A DNA stretch of 6,008 nucleotides from assembly GCA_020344865.1 (NCBI GenBank), contig CP070830.1, positions 2,539,290-2,545,297 on the forward strand. The letters run 5' to 3'. Positions within the stretch are counted from its first letter, which is position 1; every line of letters begins with the position of its first letter. Positions 1-5,919 of the stretch are shown in pieces. The DNA is from Planctomycetota bacterium (GTDB lineage: Bacteria > Planctomycetota > Phycisphaerae > Sedimentisphaerales > Anaerobacaceae). Position numbers and translations under genes: made by a program. The notes under the pieces were generated by a model. That model did not search any database. It had not been told where the DNA came from and was given only the letters and a program-made list of their open reading frames with translations.

Positions 1-3000
1 CCTCGAATGTCACCACAATGCCGCCCTCAATCTCCTTCCATGAAATCGTGCCTCCGGCTGACGGGTCCAAATCATCATACATCGCCGATATTCGGGGGAT
101 ATCAAAATGTGAACTAAGGCTCTCAGAGTGGCTTATATCACCCGTCGTAAAGCTGATATATCCGTTGCTGCAGATATAAAACGTATCATACTCGGTGCCG
201 TAAAAACTCACGCTTGAATTCAAAAGTCCTACTGCCTCATAATCATCATCGCCGAGCGATACAACATTCCCGCCGGCGGGGTCCACCGGAAAATCTGTCG
301 CTTCGTCGAGGCAGATACTGTAGTAATTGCTGGAACCATCAGGAATAAAAGTCAGAGTACGATACCCCATATCATTAAATGCAGGGTCGTTCGGGTCAAG
401 GTAATTCGGCTCAAACAGCTCAGTGAAGTAATCGATGGGCACAACCGTCATTGTGGCTATGATTGGTAAACTCGTCTGATAGGGGTCGTTGGAACTAACA
501 TCAATCAAGCCCAGATAGGTTCCAGCATAACAACCAGCATGAAATATCACATTAACATCAACTGTATCACCGGTCGCAACTGTGCCCGAACTGGGCTCAA
601 AGTCAAGCCACAGTGAGGATGGTCCGTTGCCACCGCTACATGGAGTTTCCTGGGCTTCGAGTATGGCTTTGTACAGGTTGAGCCGACCCTCAGAAACACA
701 CAGCCCGCTTAGAGCAGGAAGCTGGTCGACCGTTTGCAGAATGATATCCTTTACCTGTAGACTCGTCAGAGACGGGCACACTGACCAAACAAGCGCACAG
801 GCTCCCGCCACATGTGGCGTCGCCATCGACGTCCCGCTCAAATACTGATATCCGCCACCTGGTGCACAGCTGAGAATACTGCTTCCAGGGGCGCCGAGGT
901 CTACTGAAGTAAGTCCGTAGCAGGAAAAACTGGACTTGTTATCGTACTTATCGGTGGCCAGTACTGCGATGACGCTATTAGCATCATAACTCGATGGGTA
1001 ATGAGGATGCACATCGTTATCGGCATTATCGTTCCCGGCCGAAGCCACGAACAGTAAACCGGCAGCTCCTGCCGTATTTATGGCATCTTCGAGAGCCGGA
1101 TTAGGAACACTGGGATTGTCCTGTCGCCATGAATTGCTCGACAGATTCGCGCCCATAAGAACACTGTATTCAACACAATCAACCGCATCATCTGTCCAGC
1201 CGTTACCGCCCGAGCCTATCCATTTAAGCGCCATTATTTGCACATCATGGCATACACCTGCAACACCTATCCCGTTGTCACCCACTCCGCCGATGGTTCC
1301 CGCGCAATGTGTGCCGTGATAATGGTCGTCCCATGGGTCGCCATCGTCGTTATAGAAATCATAACCATAGATATCATCTATATAACCATTCCCATCATCG
1401 TCAACACCCGGCGTACCATCGAACTCGGCTTCGTTGACCCACATGTTCGCTGCTAGGTCGGGGTGAGTGTAGTCAACCCCCGTATCAATGACTGCTACGA
1501 TAATATCGTCGGCCGCCGTGCGGATACACCAGGCTTCGGGGGCGTTAATGTCAGCGCCGGCAGTGCCACCATTCTGGCCGATATTGTGCATGCCCCAAAG
1601 GTCGTCAAAACGCGGGTCATTCGGCAAACACTGCGGCGGGGCAGAATCCAATGTCATTTTGTAGTTTGGTTGCGCGTACAGAATACCAGCTTCTCTGTTG
1701 AATTTTTCCAGGACATCTTTGACTTTATGTCCCTTCGGAAGTTTGACCACGTTCAGGCCCGGAACAAGCCTGAATGTGTGCTTTATGGTTCCCCCGTCTA
1801 AAGAACGCAGGATTTCTTCTTTCTCTTTCTTGTCCCGTTGCCTCCCGTTGGCTTTGGGGGCAAAACGAACAAGCAACTCACCCGGCTTGTAGGAACTGTC
1901 GGCTGCCGACGTTATGAAATCGTCCCCAAGCACGACGGAGCCGATACCCTCGCCTTCTGTTGGCGGTGTAAAGCTTATGTGGCTGCCTGAGACGGTAAAA
2001 TCCAGAGCAGAATCACCATTGTTCCCAATGCTGAGGATTCCGGTCTGAGTATCTCCCTGAGCAACAGTTACGTTAAAAGATTGTGGGTTCACCCATATCT
2101 TAGGTTCAGTATATGCATCCAGACAGACTTGACGCGCCTGCAGCAAAGTAGTAGTAATATCAGTGAAAATCACCTCGCCACAATGATAGCCCCCCGGCAT
2201 ACTATCAGCTTGTGCGTTAGGGCTGACGCTGACCGTAATTGAACCGCCAGGTACCAGGCTTCCGCTCAAAGGCGAAACATCCAACCAGGGCACGTTTGGT
2301 GCCGCCGTCCACTCTATGCTGAACAAGCCAATGTTTGTCAGTTGATAAGTCTCATATGTTGGCACAAACGGACCACCGGGACGCCCCGAGAACTCAAAGT
2401 TTGCATCGGGAGCAATGTCAAGATAGTCGAGAATACCCGTACCCGTCAGGCGCACAGCAACTTCGGGCTCATCTCTGTCATCGCTTCTTATAAACAATGT
2501 GGAATTATAGTCAACAACATCTTCAGGAATGAAATTCACATCAAAGGTAATGTGACCTAAAGGCTCTATAGTTACCGGCAGATTAGGCATATTCTCAAGC
2601 CAAAAAGCATCGCCTACAGGGATGTTCTGAGGAAGGCTAAGACCATCTCCGGTCATCGTAATAGAAACATCGTCGACGAACCAGTCATCACAAGCGCAAT
2701 ATGAACCTATGCTGCGGATTCGTAACCTAAAGTTATCATGAAGTGCCTCATCTGGCAGAGGAACAGTTGATTGGACATAATAAGTCATATCAGGGCCGTC
2801 TCCAAACTGACGTTCCAACTCAATCCAGCCAGAGCCGCTCCAGTATTCAAAAATCAGGTCCTCTCCGGGGTCAGGGTCCTCTCCACCACCTGTTCGCTCG
2901 TACCAGTATGTCAACTCAACGCCGCTTAGTCCCGACAGGTCTATAAAGCCCGACGCTACTGCCTCCCCACCGTCGGGGTCGCCATTTAGACGCAGCGAAT

Positions 3001-5299
3001 AGGGAGCAGACGGTTCACCCAGTCCAACATCATCGATTGTTGGATGGCTTATAATACTTGTCCATTTTCCTGGATCAATTGTGGTGGTTGGAAACTCATC
3101 GTAGAAACCCTCAAATTGTCGTATGTTAACGGTTAGCTTGTGGTTGGGATCGACGTTGGTAATGGTAATGTGTTCGGTCCGCGATAAGCCCTTGATCACG
3201 TCGCCAAAATGCATATTCAGGTCATCGACAGGCAAAATTGAGTCGGTTATTTCTATCTCCCCCGGCACGCGGATTACTGTCAGCGTTGCTTGACGTGTTT
3301 GGTCTAAACCGGACGTTAAGTTGCTCAATGTAATCGTGCCGCTGTAAATGTTAGGGTCCAAACTGTTGGCATGAGCATTAAGGGAAATTCTTAATACTGT
3401 ATTGGAGTCAGGCGGCAGTGTTCCACCGTTCGAATCGGCATCCAGCCAGGGGCAGGTAAATTCTACACGCCAATCGAGGGAGTTGGGGCCGATATTCCTA
3501 AGGCTATACTCCTTGTTATTGGGGGCAAAAGGTCCCCCCTCATCACCGACAGAATTAAAATCCTCGCGAGGGCTGATAACCAGGTCATCCACAATGACAG
3601 GTAGATTAAATACCGCGTTGCCTACAATTCGGTCCTGATCGGAATTGGACAGATAATAGTCATGGCCAATGAAAACTACATGCCCAAGCCCCATCCGCTT
3701 ATTGATAACGACTGGGCCATAACCTGTCCTTTCTGCTACTACCACACCGTCCGGGCTGTCAATGTAAGCGCTGCCGCTCACAGCTGTGTAGCTGCCCGAA
3801 ACTCCTTGTGCCACCGGATCATCCGGCGTTATTGTATTAACCAAACCCCCAAATGTGTCGCTCGAGGAGATATTCATCAACCCTGAGCCCGTTAGAATCT
3901 CATATCGCCCGGAATGTATGCACTGGATAACTACCCCCCCGTTATTAACAAAATTTTGAAGAGTCGTGGCCCAGGCGATGCCAATACTCTGTAGCTGGCT
4001 TGAGTAGGCTTTCTCCTGCTCCGGAATGAGCAATATATCATGGCCCGGCAGCATCGAATCCAACTGAGTGTAGTCAGCCAGTTCAGTAACTGAGTAGTTC
4101 GTGCCGACAGAGCTTATGCCCGCTAAGGTATTTGGATACTCTCGAGATGTATCTGTATACTGAACATAAGATAACACACTTTTAGCCCCGACATGAAGCT
4201 TTACTCCACGAGTCCGGTCAACCCCGCTGGTCAGATTGGAGAAAATAACAGTGTCCGTATAAATACCCGGTGCTTTGGTATTTGCAATAGCGTTGATGCA
4301 AACATGCACCACATTAGAATCATATGGCCCTAATACGCCACCATGGGGTGAAACATCTAACCAGGGTTCCGTCGCGACCGCCGACCAGTCGAGCAGATTG
4401 GGACCGTTGTTTGTCAACGTATACGCCTTGCAGGGCGGCGTAAAAGGTCCTCCAACCTCACCGGAAGAAATAAAGCCTTCTGCCGGGCTAATACTGAGGT
4501 CGTCCACAATCTCGTAAAGAATCGTGTTTTCAAGGTAGTCGTATGACGCACCTCCCCACTCAACAGTTTGAGTGGTTGCGAAGATTCTCCCCCGGCCAAA
4601 AAGTAACTCCATTGCACACGGCTGACCGCTCCCGGCTATCTCGATGATTTCATAAGCACCCCCAGGAATTACCCTGAAATAACCGTGAGTCGAGTAGTTC
4701 CAGCCATCCAGGTCGGCATCCGTTATTGGATTGGGCGTCGTGACAATAGGATGTGTTGCGTCCACAATTGTTACATCATCAAAGATTTGACGCTCACATA
4801 CAAAACCACCCGGAAGCATTGGTTCTGGACCCTGGGTCGCCACATGAAGATCAAGAACTCCGCCGGCAGCCACATAAGACTCGAACCAGGCTCGATTGGC
4901 CTCTAACCTGCCGTAGAACGTGCTGCCCTGTACAGACGAGATAATTACTTTGTCGTAGACAGACAGGTCAACCAAACCCATCCGGCCTGAACCAAAGATC
5001 GTAAACGAAATCCCGTTAGCTGCCAAAATGTCCTGGTTCCGGGTACTGCCCCAGGGGCTTGTATCTTGGAAAATGGCCACATTTGCAATAGCCCCTGCCA
5101 CCTCCAGAGATTCTACAAAGCCTTCACTGGGGCCGACCGGAACCGCATAACTGTCTGTCGACTCTGCAGTTTCTGCTAAAAATGAGCTTGACATAGGACT
5201 TGCGGATATCTGCTCACTCCATGCTGGAGGACCAACAAAAAGAATACATAGGGCCGCTAAAAAGGCAACGACTTGACAATAATGATTACCTGATTTCAT
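1..5299 (-). CDS. Secreted multidomain subtilisin-like (S8) serine protease, 3' end cut by window edge
   Basis: Seen: an ATG at 5299 follows AGGAGG by 7 bases and opens a stop-free frame of 1766 codons that runs off the left edge. The N-terminus MKSGNHYCQVVAFLAALCIL is a signal peptide with likely cleavage after AWS (residue 28), so the product is exported. The S8 triad is clear: D1272 in AVIDTGVDYTHPDL, H1328 in HGTHCAGT, S1491 in SGTSMATPHVAG, with oxyanion-hole N1423 in ASAGNDN. Upstream of the catalytic domain lie two ThuA/GATase-like domains, three related Ig-like repeats, a split ASH-type domain with a jelly-roll insert, and a fervidolysin-type prodomain; downstream are an Ig-like and a nidogen-like domain. 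Known: S8 enzymes hydrolyse peptide bonds and often mature by removing the prodomain. Inferred: an extracellular or surface protease, with the flanking modules binding polymers or partners. Substrate and C-terminal anchor are unknown because the end is missing. It is far longer than a typical 350-450 residue subtilisin. The S8 assignment is firm; biological role is not. Confidence 0.95.
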   Translation of the reverse strand, partial: MKSGNHYCQVVAFLAALCILFVGPPAWSEQISASPMSSSFLAETAESTDSYAVPVGPSEGFVESLEVAGAIANVAIFQDTSPWGSTRNQDILAANGISFTIFGSGRMGLVDLSVYDKVIISSVQGSTFYGRLEANRAWFESYVAAGGVLDLHVATQGPEPMLPGGFVCERQIFDDVTIVDATHPIVTTPNPITDADLDGWNYSTHGYFRVIPGGAYEIIEIAGSGQPCAMELLFGRGRIFATTQTVEWGGASYDYLENTILYEIVDDLSISPAEGFISSGEVGGPFTPPCKAYTLTNNGPNLLDWSAVATEPWLDVSPHGGVLGPYDSNVVHVCINAIANTKAPGIYTDTVIFSNLTSGVDRTRGVKLHVGAKSVLSYVQYTDTSREYPNTLAGISSVGTNYSVTELADYTQLDSMLPGHDILLIPEQEKAYSSQLQSIGIAWATTLQNFVNNGGVVIQCIHSGRYEILTGSGLMNISSSDTFGGLVNTITPDDPVAQGVSGSYTAVSGSAYIDSPDGVVVAERTGYGPVVINKRMGLGHVVFIGHDYYLSNSDQDRIVGNAVFNLPVIVDDLVISPREDFNSVGDEGGPFAPNNKEYSLRNIGPNSLDWRVEFTCPWLDADSNGGTLPPDSNTVLRISLNAHANSLDPNIYSGTITLSNLTSGLDQTRQATLTVIRVPGEIEITDSILPVDDLNMHFGDVIKGLSRTEHITITNVDPNHKLTVNIRQFEGFYDEFPTTTIDPGKWTSIISHPTIDDVGLGEPSAPYSLRLNGDPDGGEAVASGFIDLSGLSGVELTYWYERTGGGEDPDPGEDLIFEYWSGSGWIELERQFGDGPDMTYYVQSTVPLPDEALHDNFRLRIRSIGSYCACDDWFVDDVSITMTGDGLSLPQNIPVGDAFWLENMPNLPVTIEPLGHITFDVNFIPEDVVDYNSTLFIRSDDRDEPEVAVRLTGTGILDYLDIAPDANFEFSGRPGGPFVPTYETYQLTNIGLFSIEWTAAPNVPWLDVSPLSGSLVPGGSITVSVSPNAQADSMPGGYHCGEVIFTDITTTLLQARQVCLDAYTEPKIWVNPQSFNVTVAQGDTQTGILSIGNNGDSALDFTVSGSHISFTPPTEGEGIGSVVLGDDFITSAADSSYKPGELLVRFAPKANGRQRDKKEKEEILRSLDGGTIKHTFRLVPGLNVVKLPKGHKVKDVLEKFNREAGILYAQPNYKMTLDSAPPQCLPNDPRFDDLWGMHNIGQNGGTAGADINAPEAWCIRTAADDIIVAVIDTGVDYTHPDLAANMWVNEAEFDGTPGVDDDGNGYIDDIYGYDFYNDDGDPWDDHYHGTHCAGTIGGVGDNGIGVAGVCHDVQIMALKWIGSGGNGWTDDAVDCVEYSVLMGANLSSNSWRQDNPSVPNPALEDAINTAGAAGLLFVASAGNDNADNDVHPHYPSSYDANSVIAVLATDKYDNKSSFSCYGLTSVDLGAPGSSILSCAPGGGYQYLSGTSMATPHVAGACALVWSVCPSLTSLQVKDIILQTVDQLPALSGLCVSEGRLNLYKAILEAQETPCSGGNGPSSLWLDFEPSSGTVATGDTVDVNVIFHAGCYAGTYLGLIDVSSNDPYQTSLPIIATMTVVPIDYFTELFEPNYLDPNDPAFNDMGYRTLTFIPDGSSNYYSICLDEATDFPVDPAGGNVVSLGDDDYEAVGLLNSSVSFYGTEYDTFYICSNGYISFTTGDISHSESLSSHFDIPRISAMYDDLDPSAGGTISWKEIEGGIVVTFE
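2..442 (-). other. Nidogen-like domain start, truncated by window edge (residues 1620-1766)
   Basis: The segment has DYFTELFEPN, MGYRTLTFIPDGSSNYYSIC, then FYICSNGYISFTTG, FDIPRISAMYDDLDPSAGG and TISWKEIEGGIVVTFE. The order of an 'RTLTF.PDGS' start, a 'SNGYISF' strand, then 'I.A.YDDLDP' and 'V..TFE' resembles nidogen-like extracellular domains. The rest of it, and any anchor or sorting signal, lie beyond base 1. Confidence 0.5.
443..622 (-). other. C-terminal Ig-like domain after the protease (residues 1560-1619)
   Basis: SLWLDFEPSSGTVATGDTVD, then GTYLGLIDVSSNDPYQTSLP, and closing IIATMTVV, are typical of the short Ig-like beta domains with an SNDP turn that follow catalytic domains in secreted bacterial proteins. 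It probably acts as a spacer or binding module. Confidence 0.6.
650..1624 (-). other. Peptidase S8 catalytic domain (residues 1226-1550)
   Basis: Opens PNDPRFDDLWGMHNIGQNGG, followed by ADINAPEAW. Catalytic codons are D1272 (1484-1486), H1328 (1316-1318) and S1491 (827-829); oxyanion N1423 is at 1031-1033. The D-to-H gap of 56 residues, against 32 in classical subtilisin, is due to an Asp-rich insert with DDDGNGYIDD (1300-1309), probably a calcium site as in related S8 enzymes. The domain closes with the helix region VKDIILQTVDQL and GRLNLYKAI. All catalytic residues are intact, so activity is expected. Confidence 0.95.
1658..1891 (-). other. Fervidolysin-type protease prodomain (residues 1137-1214)
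   Basis: YKPGELLVRFAPKA (from 1137), a charged helix RQRDKKEKEEILRSL, then PGLNVVKLPKG, a helix VKDVLEKFNREAG and the closing YAQPNYKM strand match the N-terminal propeptide that precedes many bacterial S8 proteases. In that family it folds against the catalytic domain as chaperone and inhibitor and is cleaved off in maturation. Here it begins more than 1100 residues from the N-terminus. Confidence 0.8.
2111..2425 (-). repeat. Ig-like protein repeat 3 (residues 959-1063)
   Basis: Third copy: YLDIAP, GGPFVPT (975-981), YQLTNIGLFSIEW (ending W997), PWLDVSP (1004-1010), NAQAD (1028-1032) and VIFTDITTT. It aligns with repeat 1 at an offset of 692 residues without a gap as far as N1028, then with one gap. 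Unlike repeats 1 and 2 it is not preceded by an alpha/beta domain but by the split ASH-type domain. Confidence 0.75.
2432..3262 (-). other. ASH/HYDIN-type Ig-like domain split by an insert (residues 680-956)
   Basis: The first half (680-728) reads GEIEITDSILPVDDLNMHFG then TEHITITNVDPNHKLTVNI, the opening strands of an ASH/HYDIN-type domain. The second half (about 884-956) reads SLPQNIPVGDAFWLENMPNL, then FDVNFIP, and ends LFIRSDDRDEPEVAVRLTGT, the characteristic closing strands. Both halves are needed to complete one domain. Between them lies a separate jelly-roll-like segment. Role inferred as structural or binding. Confidence 0.6.
2654..3115 (-). other. MAM-like jelly-roll segment inserted in the ASH-type domain (residues 729-882)
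   Basis: Starts FEGFYDEFPTTTIDPGKW and ends CDDWFVDDVSITM (W873, D876, D877). It contains YSLRLNG, IDLSGLSGVELTYWYER and DLIFEYWSGSGWIELER. A start of F-x-x-F followed by W, and an ending of W-x-V-D-D-V-x-I, are hallmarks of MAM-like or concanavalin-A-like jelly-roll domains in secreted proteins. Such domains usually bind glycans or proteins. The call is by motif only. Confidence 0.55.
3269..3589 (-). repeat. Ig-like protein repeat 2 (residues 571-677)
   Basis: Second copy of the Ig-like repeat: DDLVISP, GGPFAPN (588-594), YSLRNIGPNSLDW (ending W610), PWLD (617-620), NAHAN (641-645) and LSNLTSGLDQTR. Together with copy B of the alpha/beta domain it duplicates the module formed by copy A and repeat 1. 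DNA of the two repeats has diverged well beyond the protein landmarks, so the duplication looks old. Confidence 0.8.
3590..4180 (-). other. ThuA/GATase-like alpha/beta domain, copy B (residues 374-570)
   Basis: Same order of elements as copy A: SVLSYVQYTDTS, HDILLIPEQ, then NNGGVVIQCIH (G454 G455, against G146 G147 in copy A), MGLGHVVFIGHDYY (G537-x-G539, against G235-x-G237), and a final helix into VIVDDL. Offsets of 302-308 residues between equivalent positions show that the two domains are related. C460 lies in IQCIHSG, roughly where a nucleophile could sit, but the surrounding G-x-C-x-G elbow is absent, so catalysis is doubtful. Confidence 0.5.
4181..4504 (-). repeat. Ig-like protein repeat 1 (residues 266-373)
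   Basis: First of three homologous repeats of roughly 105 residues. Landmarks are DDLSISP, GGPFTPP (283-289), YTLTNNGPNLLDW (ending W305), PWLDVSP (312-318), NAIAN (336-340) and IFSNLTSGVDRTR. The pattern is an all-beta Ig-like domain of the kind that appears repeatedly in secreted planctomycete-type proteins. It aligns without a gap to repeat 2 at an offset of exactly 305 residues through W305/W610 and PWLD. Confidence 0.8.
4505..5083 (-). other. ThuA/GATase-like alpha/beta domain, copy A (residues 73-265)
   Basis: This segment alternates hydrophobic beta strands and helices: NVAIFQDT, YDKVIISSVQ, a helix leading into AAGGVLDLH (144-152), then FGRGRIFATT (G235-x-G237) and a closing helix YLENTILYEI. 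That order resembles the class I glutamine amidotransferase or ThuA-like fold often found in planctomycete-type secreted proteins. No G-x-C-x-G nucleophile elbow is visible, so it is probably not an amidotransferase and may have a binding role. The fold assignment is by pattern only. Confidence 0.5.
5216..5299 (-). other. Sec signal peptide region of the protease
   Basis: Residues 1-28 show one early Lys, a hydrophobic core (VVAFLAALCILFVG) and a polar region ending in PPAWS before EQIS, which fits Sec export with signal peptidase I cleavage near residue 28. C18 lies inside the hydrophobic core (ALCI), not at the end of a lipobox, so a lipoprotein reading is less likely. This supports the start at 5299 over any internal start. 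Confidence 0.8.
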
Positions 5300-5301
5300 A
5301 A

Positions 5302-5439
5302 CTAAACCTCCTGTAGAATTGTTGCCCCTTCGCAAATAAAAATATAATTGACTGAAAAGACCAATTTATCGAAAACAGACTCCGTGAAATTCGTATCCGG
5401 TTGTGTCCCTGTGTCTTCGGCAATAGCTGCTCGTGCCAT
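5302..5439 (-). CDS. Candidate 45-residue leader ORF upstream of the protease
   Basis: On the minus strand an ATG at 5439 opens MARAAIAEDTGTQPDTNFTE and continues to ILQEV, stopping with TAG at 5302-5304, only two bases before the protease ATG. Its last codons (CAG GAG GTT) lie over the protease Shine-Dalgarno site, the geometry expected for translational coupling or a leader peptide. Against it: a weak upstream AGGG some 12 bases from the ATG, no recognised family, and a length easily reached by chance. A TAA lies in frame just upstream, so it cannot extend. Treat as possible only. Confidence 0.25.
   Translation of the reverse strand: MARAAIAEDTGTQPDTNFTESVFDKLVFSVNYIFICEGATILQEV
5307..5312 (-). 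promoter_or_regulatory. Shine-Dalgarno site of the protease
   Basis: AGGAGG on the minus strand, 7 bases before the ATG at 5299. It is a full consensus match at ideal spacing and fixes the start. Confidence 0.9.
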
Positions 5440-5586
5440 ATGTATCTGTTACCCTGCAATCCGCGCAGACGTTCCCTCACCGCTGCCCCGCAAGCCTTCG
5501 TCCAAAACTCTGCACATCGCTCCTCCACATGTTAGCATTAGGCGGGTGTGGGCCGTTCCCTTGTCCGCCGGATTTAAAAAAAGCTT

Positions 5587-5619
5587 ATTATATTTATACT
5601 ATCCGACGTCGTTTGTCAA
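5587..5619 (-). promoter_or_regulatory. Sigma70-like promoter for the protease transcript
   Basis: Minus strand: perfect -35 TTGACA (5614-5619) followed after 15 bases by TATAAA (5593-5598) and, abutting it, TATAAT (5587-5592; 21-base spacing). Neither spacing is the ideal 17, but the patch is about 27% GC in an otherwise mid- to high-GC region. Transcription would begin near 5575-5582, leaving a leader of roughly 280 bases. An A-tract palindrome lies directly upstream of the -35, like an UP element. Confidence 0.55.
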
Positions 5620-5630
5620 GAAAATTTTCT
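5619..5630. repeat. 12-bp perfect palindrome abutting the -35 box
   Basis: AGAAAATTTTCT reads the same on both strands and overlaps the outer end of the TTGACA box by one base. It could be an UP-like A-tract or a regulator site; no factor can be named. Confidence 0.5.
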
Positions 5631-5713
5631 AAATTTTTCCCAATATTTTGACTCTCTCCCTCAATAGTACCCGGCCCCGTTTAGCTCCCACGCCAGGTAC
5701 GCTCTTGCTTGCC

Positions 5714-5732
5714 CCGTACCCTTGTGGTACGG
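5714..5732. repeat. 7-bp inverted repeat hairpin
   Basis: CCGTACC and GGTACGG are perfect complements around a five-base loop (CTTGT). There is no T-run on either side, so it is not a standard intrinsic terminator. Confidence 0.55.
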
Positions 5733-5734
5733 CG

Positions 5735-5774
5735 TCATTCCCGCGAAGCTTACCCGCCTCCGGCGGGGATCTGG
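5735..5774. repeat. Possible dispersed palindromic (dRS3/REP-like) intergenic repeat
   Basis: GTCATTCCCGCGAAGCTTAC is followed by CCCGCC-TCC-GGCGGG (5753-5767) and GATCTGG. A GTCATTCCCGCG arm, a GC-rich hairpin and a GATCTGG arm recall the widespread short palindromic intergenic repeats built on ATTCCCGC...GCGGGAAT. Only one copy is in the window, so its repeated nature is an inference. Confidence 0.35.
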
Positions 5775-5845
5775 CCTATGAATTAAATTATCCTAACCCG
5801 GAGCCTGCCGCGGCGTAGCTTGTGCCATAGGTGCGCAAATTTTCA

Positions 5846-5869
5846 CCCTGCATCCCATGTGGTGCAGGG
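5846..5869. repeat. 7-bp inverted repeat hairpin
   Basis: CCCTGCA and TGCAGGG pair perfectly around a ten-base loop. Nothing next to it suggests a terminator. Part of a cluster of short inverted repeats in this gene-free stretch. Confidence 0.45.
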
Positions 5870-5919
5870 CCCGCACAACGCAACACGCACCACCAATACC
5901 CCCGCCTGTCCTCGATTGC

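Larger units (their letters stand above)
5300..5580 (-). promoter_or_regulatory. Long 5' leader of the protease mRNA (inferred)
   Basis: About 280 bases lie between the predicted transcription start and the protease ATG. The stretch contains the candidate 45-codon ORF and a GC-rich upstream half but no riboswitch core that I recognise. A longer frame on the minus strand (5286-5528) would start at GTG with no Shine-Dalgarno site and overlap the protease start, so it is not called as a gene. Confidence 0.35.

Noticed and set aside
4414..4617. Minus-strand 67-codon frame inside the protease
   Set aside because: It is out of frame within the coding region for copy A of the alpha/beta domain and Ig-like repeat 1, with no sign of a separate gene.
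582..4944. Plus-strand open frames of 60-110 codons
   Set aside because: All lie opposite the continuous minus-strand protease frame, show no protein family features or ribosome sites, and read as antisense shadows.
5286..5528. Minus-strand 80-codon frame overlapping the protease start
   Set aside because: GTG start without a Shine-Dalgarno site, unlikely composition (rich in Arg, Trp, Phe, Cys), and overlap with the well-supported protease ATG.
5300..5580. Known riboswitch in the leader
   Set aside because: I looked for familiar conserved cores such as cyclic-di-GMP and cobalamin types and saw none; only a covariance search could exclude it.
5348..5651. Plus-strand frames of 94 and 72 codons in the leader and promoter region
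   Set aside because: No ribosome site, no recognisable family, and they read through the predicted promoter and AT-rich patch.
5714..5767. Intrinsic terminator
   Set aside because: Hairpins are present but neither strand has the T-run that should follow.
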